Translations under genes and position numbers: made by a program
NCBI GenBank assembly: GCA_029007685.1
Contig: JAQXIG010000016.1
Coordinates: 1-8,971 of the forward strand
From: a bacterium
GTDB taxonomy: Bacteria > Bacillota_I > Bacilli_A > RF39 > UBA660
DNA: 8,971 nt
Reading direction: 5' to 3'
The notes under the pieces: model-generated
What the model was told of the DNA's origin: nothing
Seen by the model: only the letters and a program-made list of their open reading frames with translations
Databases searched by the model: none
Shown here: positions 1 to 5,568 of the stretch, piece after piece
How positions within the stretch are numbered: the stretch's first letter is position 1
How the letters are laid out: each line of letters begins with the position of its first letter

Positions 1-1
1 T

Positions 2-163
2 ACGCCAGGTCCTGAACTTGTAACAGGGCCAACGGTTGTGACTCCAGTTACGCCAAGTCCTGAGCTTGTAACAGGGCCAACGGTTGTGACTCCAGTTACG
101 CCAAGTCCTGAGCTTGTAACAGAGCCAACGATTGTAACTCCGGTTGCCCCAAGTCCTGAGGTT
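2..163 (+). repeat. 48-bp in-frame tandem repeat (3 units plus partial fourth)
   Basis: Units lie at 2-49, 50-97 and 98-145, with a partial copy at 146-163. Units 1 and 2 differ at only two bases; unit 3 differs from unit 2 at four bases (GGG to GAG, GTT to ATT, GTG to GTA, CCA to CCG). Each unit encodes 16 residues, so copy-number change keeps the frame. The array continues to the left edge and its true length is unknown. Confidence 0.92.
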
Positions 164-220
164 TCATTTCCAACTGGAGAATCTATAGAAACAGAAAAAA
201 TTAATGTTGAACAATTATAA
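2..220 (+). CDS. C-terminal end of a Pro/Thr-rich repeat protein (5' truncated by window)
   Basis: This is the open frame entering from the left edge and ending at TAA 218-220; the true start lies outside the window, so the internal GTG at 38 should not be taken as a start. The visible 72 residues are three 16-residue units of the type TPSPELVTGPTVVTPV, a partial fourth unit starting APSPE, and then an acidic/polar tail ending EKINVEQL. The composition (Pro, Thr, Val, Ser, almost no hydrophobic core) indicates an extended, unstructured linker or tail rather than a folded domain. No catalytic motif, LPxTG sorting signal or closing membrane segment is visible, so location and function cannot be assigned. 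A terminator follows directly, so this is the last gene of its transcript. The repeat coding sequence is richer in G+C than the rest of the window. Confidence 0.75.
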   Translation, partial: TPGPELVTGPTVVTPVTPSPELVTGPTVVTPVTPSPELVTEPTIVTPVAPSPEVSFPTGESIETEKINVEQL

Positions 221-250
221 AAGATACAAAAATGTGTCTTTTTTCTTTTT
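219..250 (+). terminator. Intrinsic terminator after the repeat-protein gene
   Basis: An 8-bp stem pairs 221-228 (AAGATACA) with 233-240 (TGTGTCTT) around an AAAA loop. It includes one U-G pair and can be extended by A-U pairs into the T-rich run at 241-250. It begins at the stop codon of the upstream gene. Confidence 0.8.
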
Positions 251-287
251 TTCTTTCATATGATTAATTGTAGAAAGGAATGATAAA

Positions 288-554
288 ATGAATATGGAAA
301 CGCTTAAAGTTTCATCTAAATCTAATCCTAATAGTGTGGCAGGAGCACTTGCAAATGTTTTCCGTGAAAAAGGAAGTGTTGAAATACAAGCTGTTGGAGC
401 TGGAGCTTTGAATCAAGCGATAAAGGCTATTGCGATTGCTAGAGGATTTGTTGCTCCATCTGGAAAAAATCTAGTATGTATTCCAGCGTTTACTGATATT
501 ACGATAGATGGTGAAGAAAGAACGGCAATCAAACTAATTGTAGAAGCTATTTAA
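288..554 (+). CDS. spoVS: Stage V sporulation protein S (SpoVS)
   Basis: The 88-residue product matches SpoVS over its full length. Signature stretches are KVSSKSNPNSVAGALANV, the central GAGALNQAIKAIAIARGFVAPSG and the end CIPAFTDITIDGEERTAIKL. SpoVS is a small Alba-fold-like protein. In Bacillus subtilis its loss affects late (stage V) sporulation and coat assembly, and homologues also occur outside spore formers. Two starts are possible. ATG 288 sits about 8 nt after an AAAGGAA ribosome site (274-280), while ATG 294 would give the classic 86-residue length with poorer spacing; I chose 288. The gene stands alone, between a terminator at 219-250 and hairpins at 586-665. I see no clear promoter in the 40 bp upstream. 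The family call is secure; a sporulation role in this organism is inferred. Confidence 0.96.
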   Translation: MNMETLKVSSKSNPNSVAGALANVFREKGSVEIQAVGAGALNQAIKAIAIARGFVAPSGKNLVCIPAFTDITIDGEERTAIKLIVEAI

Positions 555-585
555 TAAAGTTTTTTAATAAATTATATGAATTTAT

Positions 586-609
586 AAAGCACATTTAAAA
601 TGTGCTTTT
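586..609 (+). terminator. Probable terminator after spoVS
   Basis: Nearly perfect hairpin: AAAGCACAT (586-594) pairs with ATGTGCTTT (600-608), followed by only a short T run. It lies 31 bp after the spoVS stop and, being almost symmetric, could act on both strands. The T tract is weaker than that of the hairpin at 640-665. Confidence 0.6.
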
Positions 610-639
610 AGAATTTTAGAGTTTCTATTTTTTGAATTT

Positions 640-665
640 CCATCTCATTTGATGGCTCTTTTTTT
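640..665 (+). terminator. Second hairpin with T-tract downstream of spoVS
   Basis: A 5-bp stem, CCATC (640-644) with GATGG (651-655), has a 6-nt loop and is followed by CTC and an unbroken run of T to 665. The stem is short but the T-tract is good. It probably backs up the hairpin at 586-609 and separates spoVS from the decayed gene that follows. Confidence 0.5.
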
Positions 666-714
666 CTTGAATTTTGAATTGTTTTTCTCTAGAATAGGAC
701 TCATTGGACCGTGA

Positions 715-1520
715 AAATATAAAAATGCTTTTCACTATGTAATCAAATTTGTTTCTGATACTCAATTAGAGCAAGCAGTATTGAATTTTGTTCATTATTT
801 ACAAAAATATCCTAAAGATTTACTTGTTATGAGATGTGCTCATTAGACTTGGAAAGTTTGAGGAAGCAGATTTTGTATTTAATAATTCTAAAGTGCTGCT
901 ATTGTCTAAAGAAAAGGCTTTGTTGATGCAAAGTAAGTTATTTAGTTCACAACAAAAATACAAGAATTGTCTTGAAATTTTGATCGATCATTTTGATCTT
1001 TTTGAGAGAAATGATTGGGCATGTACTGAACTACTTATTTTATTTTTAGAAGCAATTAGGGTTGTGATTGACTAATAATTATAGTGATTGTGGTTTTGCA
1101 TATACAATAGATTTGATTACCAATTATAATGAGAAAACGGCTATTGTACAAATCTGAAAGGTATATTTGGCTAACGATGGAATTCCTCTCTTTGTTTTTA
1201 TCTTGATTTTTCTATTGAAGATATCTATTATCAGCTTAGAAATTTGTTACCTATTGGAGACAGGGGTTATTATAGTATTATAAAAAATGTATATGTGTGT
1301 CTATATCATAACTGTGGAGTAGTAAATATCCAATCTGTAAACTCTTTTAGAGTTGTTACCTTTCCAAAATTGAATTGATATGATTGTGATGTATCTGGAT
1401 GAAAATCGAGAAGGTATCTGTTATATTGATTTTACTTCAGTTGTAGAAGAAGAAATGGTAAAAGTAAAAAGAATAAGTCGAATTGATAAATTTCATCAAA
1501 GATATTCTAATTATGGTTGA
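715..1520 (+). pseudogene. Decayed gene for a helical (TPR-like) hypothetical protein
   Basis: Protein-like sequence is spread over all three + frames in a consistent order. Frame 1 (715-846) contains YVIKFVSDTQLEQAVLNF and ends at a TAG. A frame change near 835 leads into LIRLGKFEEADFVFNNSKVL (836-1075), which has the helix-turn-helix pattern of tetratricopeptide-type repeats. The frame changes again near 1068 to SDCGFAYTIDLITNYNEKT, is broken by TGA near 1156, and shifts near 1200 to DFSIEDIYYQLRNLLPIGD, ending at TGA 1376-1378. A last intact 46-codon piece (1380-1520) ends VKRISRIDKFHQRYSNYG. No single frame has both a ribosome site and a full-length protein. The original product would have been about 265 residues. 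I know of similar uncharacterised proteins in low-GC Firmicutes but cannot name a function. Sequencing error is unlikely to explain so many lesions beside intact genes. Confidence 0.7.
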
Positions 1521-1545
1521 TTAGTTATTCTTTTTTGCGTATAAT
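1517..1545 (+). promoter_or_regulatory. Sigma-A-type promoter for the serS T-box operon
   Basis: TTGATT (1517-1522) and a perfect TATAAT (1540-1545) are separated by exactly 17 bp. Transcription should start near 1551-1553, just ahead of T-box Stem I. The -35 overlaps the stop codon of the decayed gene upstream. Confidence 0.85.
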
Positions 1546-1551
1546 AAAATT

Positions 1552-1746
1552 GTTAAATCGATAGGGAAGACCAATAATAGTCATTTTATTGATAGAGACT
1601 TAGTGGTTGGTGAAAACTAAGGTAAAATCTATTTAATCTATCTTCTCTGAGACTTTAATTGAGTCCGGCTAAAACCGTTATATAAATTAAGTGAGTTAGA
1701 GGATGGTACCGCGATTGATCGCTCCTTAAGTGGTATCATTCTTTTT
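1552..1746 (+). promoter_or_regulatory. T-box leader (tRNA-Ser-sensing), specifier UCU
   Basis: The T-box itself, GGATGGTACCGCG (1701-1713), is near-canonical. Stem I closes by pairing AGGGAAGA (about 1562-1569) with TCTTCTCT (1641-1648). Its distal part carries an AGAGA bulge (about 1595-1599) and a GGTTGGTGA-type loop closed by CTTAG/CTAAG. The 3' side of the specifier loop reads TTAATCTA, placing codon TCT (Ser) at 1637-1639 followed by the usual purine. Small CGG/CCG and GACT/AGTC helices (1651-1680) precede the T-box, as in other leaders. Uncharged tRNA-Ser should pair with UCU and with the TGGT bulge (1704-1707) and so favour the antiterminator; charged tRNA allows the terminator at 1702-1746. 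The controlled genes are the broken ORF at 1764 and serS at 2660. The specifier codon agrees independently with the downstream synthetase. Confidence 0.93.
1702..1746 (+). terminator. Conditional (T-box) terminator
   Basis: The outer stem pairs GATGGTACC (1702-1710) with GGTATCATT (1732-1740), with two G-U pairs. An inner GCGA/TCGC helix (1711-1714 with 1719-1722) sits on top, and TTTTT follows at 1742-1746. The 5' arm is the T-box sequence itself, so this hairpin is mutually exclusive with the antiterminator. Confidence 0.87.
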
Positions 1747-1763
1747 GATTTTGTGGAGGATTT

Positions 1764-2627
1764 ATGAGAAATATTTTTGTTGTGTTTAATCAATGGTGTT
1801 ATCAGTTTGTGACTAGGATTGAAAATAGATTTAAACAGTTTGGTTATGAAGTAATACTTCCTAATTTTTTTGATGATCTTTTTTTAGAAGACAAGATTAA
1901 GAGTGATCTGATTCAAGAGGGTTATATTCATTTTTTTAAAGAGAGTTTCAGCATATTACAGAGTATGAGTAAGGATAGTGAAGTGTTTTTATTGCTTAAT
2001 ATGGATAAGGAAAGAGATGATGTTTTTTTTCTAAATTGTATTGTTGATAGTATACTTTTAAAAATGCATGATTCTTATTCATTAAAGTATCCTATTTTTT
2101 TAGAGTATGATGCCTTTTCTAAGGTTTCTTTAGAAAAGTACTTACATCATTGTTTTTCCATTGATAATTTCATGAACATAAAGGATTATAATCATTTATA
2201 TTTGAAAGTATCTATGATTGTGAAAAGATTATTTAGTGATGAAGTCTATAAATTAGGAAATTCTGATATTAATCAGTTAAGAAAAATTTCTGATAGTTTA
2301 GACCCAGGCAATGTCCGGACTTTTACATGATATTGTTGAAAAGAGGGATATTATTTGTAAAGATTTATTAGAGATTGATTTTAATCAATAAATTGTAGAG
2401 GTTTTATTTATTGTTACTAATTCGAATGTGATATCACCTATATGATTCAAGAAGAAAAGTTGGGTTGGTATGATTGTGAAATTGATTCTGTTATTATGAC
2501 TGAAATTTATGAGGTTAGTAAGTTAAAAGAAATGTATATGGCGAATCATTATCATTCTGAAAGATTTGCATTATTATTACAAAAAAACAGTAATGGTTTT
2601 ATCATACATATTGAAATCAATTTATAA
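1764..2627 (+). pseudogene. Broken ORF between T-box and serS, product unknown
   Basis: Initiation signals are intact: GGAGGA ends 3 nt before ATG 1764. The first frame runs 188 codons (MRNIFVVFNQWCYQFVTRIE onward) to a TGA at 2328-2330. Protein-like sequence resumes in the +1 frame (QAMSGLLHDIVEKRDIIC, about 2305-2391), as if one C had been gained in GACCCAGG near 2303. It is then cut by TAA 2389-2391, continues as IVEVLFIVTNSNVISPI, and shifts back near 2440 to MIQEEKLGWYDCEIDSV, ending at TAA 2625-2627. Restored, the protein would have about 287 residues. It would be soluble, rich in Phe, Asp and Lys, with no membrane segment or signal peptide. The start (strand-like IFVVFN, then helix, then GYEVILP) suggests an alpha/beta Rossmann-like N-terminus, which is only inference. 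The 188-codon piece may still be translated. I do not recognise the family. Confidence 0.65.
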
Positions 2628-2659
2628 AATTAAGAGAGATAAATGAGGAGAGGGAAATA

Positions 2660-3937
2660 ATGTTAGATATTAAATTTGTGAAAGAAAATAAGGATAAAGT
2701 ATGTGCAAATATTAAGAAAAAATTTCAAGATCAAAAACTTCCGCTTGTTGATGAGGTAGTGGAAATTTATGATAAAGTGTGTAGTTTAAAATTAGAAGGG
2801 GATCAGCTTCGTGGTGAAAGGAATCATATTTCTAGTGAAATAGGTTCTTTGATGAGAGAAGGGAAAAAAGAGGAAGCAGAAGGATTAAAGACTAAAGTCG
2901 TTGCGATTAATGAAAAATTAGTTGATTTAGAAAAAGAAGAGGAAGAGTTAAATGTTATTTTAAAGGCTAAAATGTTAGTGATTCCTAATATGATCGATGA
3001 TTCTGTTCCAGTTGGGAAAGATGATAGTGAAAATGTCGAGATTGAGAAGTTTGGAGATCCTGTAGTACCAGAATTTGAAGTACCATATCATGCGGATATT
3101 TTGGCAAGGATCAATGGATTAGATAAAGATAGTGCAGGTAGAACTTCTGGGAATGGGTTTTATTATTTAATGGGAGATGCTGCTCGAATTCATTCAGCTA
3201 TGATTAGTTATGCAAGGGACTTTATGATTGAGAAGGGATTTACTTATTGTATTCCACCATTTATGATTCGAAGTGATGTTGTGAACGGGGTTATGAGTTT
3301 TGCTGAGATGGAAGCTATGATGTATAAGATTGAAGGAGAGGATTTATTTTTAATTGGAACTTCAGAACATTCTATGATTGGTAAGTTTAAAGGGCAAATT
3401 GTGGATGAGGCAGCTTTGCCAATTACGATGACTAGTTATTCACCTTGTTTTAGAAAAGAAGTAGGGGCTCATGGTATTGAGGAAAGAGGAGTATATCGTG
3501 TTCATCAATTTGAAAAACAGGAAATGATTGTTTTATGTAAACCAGACGAGAGTATGGATTGGTATCGTAAGATGTGGTCTTATACGGTTGAATTTTTTAG
3601 AAGTTTGGATGTTCCGGTTAGAACTTTAGAATGTTGTAGTGGAGACTTGGCTGATTTAAAAGTAAAATCATGTGATATTGAAGCATGGAGTCCAAGACAA
3701 CAAAAATATTTTGAAGTGGGATCCTGTTCTACTTTAGGAGATGCCCAAGCTAGGCGACTTGGTATTCGTACTAAGGGTGAAAAAGGTACTTATTTGGTTC
3801 ATACATTAAATAATACAGTGCTGGCTTCTCCTCGTGCTTTGATTGCTTTTTTGGAAAATAATGTTCAAGAGGATGGCAGTATTTTAATTCCTAAAGCACT
3901 TCAACCATATATGGGAGGCAAGGAAGTTATTCGTTGA
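2660..3937 (+). CDS. serS: Serine--tRNA ligase (SerRS)
   Basis: The product charges tRNA-Ser (and tRNA-Sec where present) with serine in the cytosol. It has 425 residues, the usual length. The N-terminal arm, about residues 25-105, is the charged helical coiled coil that grips the tRNA-Ser long variable arm. The class II catalytic core follows. TSEH near 234-237 belongs to the serine site, motif 2 reads CFRKEVGAHG with Arg265 and Glu267, RVHQFEKQE follows it, and motif 3 has Arg392 in NNTVLASPRALIAFLEN. The conserved ending QEDGSILIPKALQPYMGG is present. Motif 2 and motif 3 differ from the E. coli/Bacillus form (SPR instead of VGR) and resemble a variant I associate with Clostridia and relatives. 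A strong GAGGAGAGGG ribosome site (about 2645-2655) precedes ATG 2660. Expression should depend on the T-box promoter at 1517, read through the broken ORF; no obvious terminator follows. Confidence 0.97.
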   Translation: MLDIKFVKENKDKVCANIKKKFQDQKLPLVDEVVEIYDKVCSLKLEGDQLRGERNHISSEIGSLMREGKKEEAEGLKTKVVAINEKLVDLEKEEEELNVILKAKMLVIPNMIDDSVPVGKDDSENVEIEKFGDPVVPEFEVPYHADILARINGLDKDSAGRTSGNGFYYLMGDAARIHSAMISYARDFMIEKGFTYCIPPFMIRSDVVNGVMSFAEMEAMMYKIEGEDLFLIGTSEHSMIGKFKGQIVDEAALPITMTSYSPCFRKEVGAHGIEERGVYRVHQFEKQEMIVLCKPDESMDWYRKMWSYTVEFFRSLDVPVRTLECCSGDLADLKVKSCDIEAWSPRQQKYFEVGSCSTLGDAQARRLGIRTKGEKGTYLVHTLNNTVLASPRALIAFLENNVQEDGSILIPKALQPYMGGKEVIR

Positions 3938-3984
3938 ATTCTTTATAACATTCAATCTAACAATGTGTAGAATGAATAGTATGA

Positions 3985-4303
3985 TTGATTGATGCTGAAT
4001 TGGGCACATCTTCCTTAGAGGTATTTTATAATTGTAATTTTGAGCTACTTGTTCAATCTGAGAAAAGAAGAGTGTGGTTGAAAGAAATTTTTGGAGAATG
4101 ATTTTGCAGTTTCTCCTAAATTTGGTTAGCAAAGTTTCATTACTTATGATGATAGGTATTGGGCATTCTTCTTCCTTGTTATGTTTATGCTTTCTTTTTG
4201 AAAAAACCGCAAGAGGTATAGTCTGAATTTTATCTATGATAGAAAACTAAGTCTTTTTTTAGATTTTTGCTGTTATGGTTTTCTGTTTTTTCATTATTTC
4301 TAA
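3985..4303 (+). pseudogene. Possible remnant of a decayed gene after serS
   Basis: This 480-bp gap (3938-4419) holds no intact gene. Frame 1 from 3985 reads LIDAELGTSSLEVFYNCNFE and on to VWLKEIFGE, stopping at TGA 4099-4101. The neighbouring frame continues ENDFAVSPKFG, TAG (4127-4129), then SFITYDDRYWAFFFLVMFML, TGA (4199-4201), then KNRKRYSLNFIYDRKLSLFL and a hydrophobic stretch to TAA 4301-4303. One frame change and two stops would restore about 107 residues with two hydrophobic segments. The repeated GATT at 3983-3990, just after an ATG at 3981, could be a 4-bp duplication that broke the start. Phe-rich open stretches arise easily in AT-rich DNA, so this call is tentative. The rest of the gap (4304-4400) is T-rich with no gene or clear promoter that I can see. 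Confidence 0.35.
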
Positions 4304-4403
4304 TAAAATATTCAGTCTGTAGTATTTAAAAATCAGTATTTGTATTTATTTTTGGTATTTTGTTCATGTTTTTTCCATATTATTTTATTAAGATTAAGTG
4401 AAA

Positions 4404-4410
4404 AGGAGGG
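4404..4410 (+). promoter_or_regulatory. Strong ribosome binding site pointing to an ATA start
   Basis: GGAGGG at 4405-4410, inside AAAAGGAGGG, is the best Shine-Dalgarno match in the neighbourhood. It lies 9 nt before ATA 4420 but 21 nt before GTG 4432. No ATG, GTG or TTG lies in frame at a normal distance. Confidence 0.7.
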
Positions 4411-4419
4411 AAAATCAAT

Positions 4420-4665
4420 ATAGAAATTAAAGTGATTGGCTCTAACTGTAGTAATGGAATGAAACTAAAAAAAGAATTGAAACGTGCCATTGATAGTAGT
4501 GACTTAGAAATTTATATGTGTGAATTAAATGATCCTAAATATCAAGAAAAGTATCATATTCTTAATGTTCCTGCACTTGTGATTAATGATACAGTAATTA
4601 GTGAAGGAAAAGTACTATCAGAGCGAGAGATTACGAAAATTTTTGTTAGAAGTTGTTTAGAGTAA
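4420..4665 (+). CDS. Thioredoxin-3-family-like small protein lacking second active-site Cys
   Basis: Read from 4420 the 81-residue product begins (I/M)EIKVIGSNCSNGMKLKKEL and has NVPALVINDTVISEGKVLSE in its second half. This is the layout of the small thioredoxin-fold proteins of PF13192: a first beta strand, then GxxCxxC, then (T/V)PALVI and a G-K-V-x-S turn. Only the first Cys (residue 10) remains; the second position of CxxC is Gly (CSNG), so a normal dithiol/disulphide cycle is not possible. The start is also odd. The strong ribosome site favours ATA 4420, while the first standard start, GTG 4432, is too far away and would delete the first strand. The gene may use a rare AUA start, may start weakly at GTG, or may have lost an ATG and be decaying. 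It is monocistronic, closed by the terminator at 4671. Confidence 0.7.
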   Translation: MEIKVIGSNCSNGMKLKKELKRAIDSSDLEIYMCELNDPKYQEKYHILNVPALVINDTVISEGKVLSEREITKIFVRSCLE

Positions 4666-4670
4666 TGTGG

Positions 4671-4700
4671 AAATAGCTAAATTTATTTGGCTATTTTTCT
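4671..4700 (+). terminator. Intrinsic terminator after the thioredoxin-like gene
   Basis: An 11-bp stem pairs 4671-4681 (AAATAGCTAAA) with 4686-4696 (TTTGGCTATTT), with one U-G pair and a 4-nt loop, and runs into T residues to 4698. It lies 5 bp after the stop codon. The rest of the gap up to 4884 shows no gene I can support. Confidence 0.85.
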
Positions 4701-4884
4701 CATTTTTTCAGAAACTTAAAAAAGATTACATTATTTTTATCATTGTTTGTGTTTATCAACAGTTGATGAGGTTAATGATTTTCACGATTGTTAATGGAAA
4801 GATCGAAATGCTTCCTTGGGGTTGTTTTTCTTATCTAAAAGTGTCAAGTCGTTCAAAATAATCGTTCGTTTTTTCTTTCGTTTG

Positions 4885-4893
4885 TGTTACTAT
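4885..4893 (+). promoter_or_regulatory. Extended -10 promoter for the Nudix gene
   Basis: TGTTACTAT contains the extended -10 TG (4885-4886) one base before TACTAT (4888-4893). The -35 position (about 4865-4870, TTCGTT) is poor, as is common for extended -10 promoters. The predicted start near 4900 would leave a very short leader, about 10 nt, before ATG 4911. Confidence 0.45.
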
Positions 4894-4910
4894 AGGTAGT
4901 AGGTGATATT

Positions 4911-5474
4911 ATGAGTGATGTAATGACAGAATTAATTGATATCTTAGATGAAAATGGTAATTTAACTGGTCAGACTACTACCAAGGAAGAAATTTATAAA
5001 AATGGTTCTTGGCATCGAGCTGTTCATATTTGGGTAATTAATGATGAAAATGAACTTTTGGTACAAAAGCGAAATCCAATGAAGAAAACTTTTCCTAACT
5101 TATGGGCTATTTCAGCAGCGGGCCATGTTACTTCTGGTGAAACTAGTTTAGAGTCTGGGCTTCGTGAATTAAAGGAAGAGTTGAATATTGATGCAACTAG
5201 TGACGAACTTGAATATTTATTTACTATTAAAAGAGAACAACCTTATATGGGATCTTTCATTCGGGTTTTTGATGATGTTTATTTAATTAGGAAAAATCTC
5301 GATGTTAATAAGACAAAATTACAAGTAGAAGAATTAACTGATATTAAATATGTGTATTATGAATACCTAGAAATGATTTTTAAGAATGGAGATAGTGGTT
5401 ATGTACCTTATACGCAAGAACATGAAAAATTATTTCAATTATTAAATGATCGATATCAACTAGAAGTAATATAG
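4911..5474 (+). CDS. Nudix hydrolase, isopentenyl-diphosphate-isomerase-like (YfcD type)
   Basis: The 187-residue product has a complete Nudix box at residues 71-93: Gly71, Glu77, then Arg85-Glu86 and Glu89-Glu90 as the metal-binding REx2EE core. The usual Gly before the last residue is Asn92. The flanking sequence SWHRAVHIWVINDENELLVQ and FPNLWAISAAGHV follows the COG1443 group (Idi-like, E. coli YfcD). True type I isomerase is unlikely because its catalytic-Cys segment (TCCSHP type) is absent. Such proteins cleave a nucleoside-diphosphate-linked or similar pyrophosphate in the cytosol; the substrate cannot be read from sequence. The ribosome site AGGTGA (about 4900-4905) lies 5 nt before ATG 4911; ATG 4923 is a weaker alternative. 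The gene appears to have its own promoter and to stand alone. I see no clear terminator in the 40 bp after its stop. Confidence 0.9.
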   Translation: MSDVMTELIDILDENGNLTGQTTTKEEIYKNGSWHRAVHIWVINDENELLVQKRNPMKKTFPNLWAISAAGHVTSGETSLESGLRELKEELNIDATSDELEYLFTIKREQPYMGSFIRVFDDVYLIRKNLDVNKTKLQVEELTDIKYVYYEYLEMIFKNGDSGYVPYTQEHEKLFQLLNDRYQLEVI

Positions 5475-5516
5475 ATGTTTTTTGGTACTTACTTTTCTCG
5501 TCTTTATGTTTTTCAT

Positions 5517-5545
5517 TTTACAAATATATAAATTTTTGTTATACT
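5517..5545 (+). promoter_or_regulatory. Sigma-A-type promoter for the 5569-7199 operon
   Basis: TTTACA (5517-5522) and TATACT (5540-5545) are 17 bp apart. A TG at 5537-5538 adds an extended -10. It lies 23 bp before ATG 5569 and is among the clearest promoters in the window. Confidence 0.82.
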
Positions 5546-5568
5546 GATTTATGTTAGGAGAATAGAAT

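Noticed and set aside
1..163. CRISPR-like array
   Set aside because: The 48-bp units are contiguous, without spacers, keep an open frame and encode a Pro/Thr peptide repeat.
715..2627. Alternative genetic code (for example TGA read as Trp) as the reason for broken frames
   Set aside because: Intact genes use TGG for Trp and serS ends with TGA; the broken regions contain TAA and TAG stops and true frame changes, which recoding of TGA would not repair.
3884..4132. 82-codon frame on the - strand overlapping the serS 3' end
   Set aside because: It overlaps the conserved end of serS, has no ribosome site or recognisable composition, and is explained by chance openness in AT-rich DNA.
4667..4861. 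64-codon + frame after the thioredoxin-like gene
   Set aside because: It starts at a GTG inside the leading edge of a terminator hairpin, has no ribosome site, and its Phe/Ile-rich product reflects T-rich sequence.
4911..5474. Type I isopentenyl-diphosphate isomerase (idi)
   Set aside because: The fold and Nudix box match the wider Idi-like group, but the catalytic-Cys segment of true isomerases is missing.
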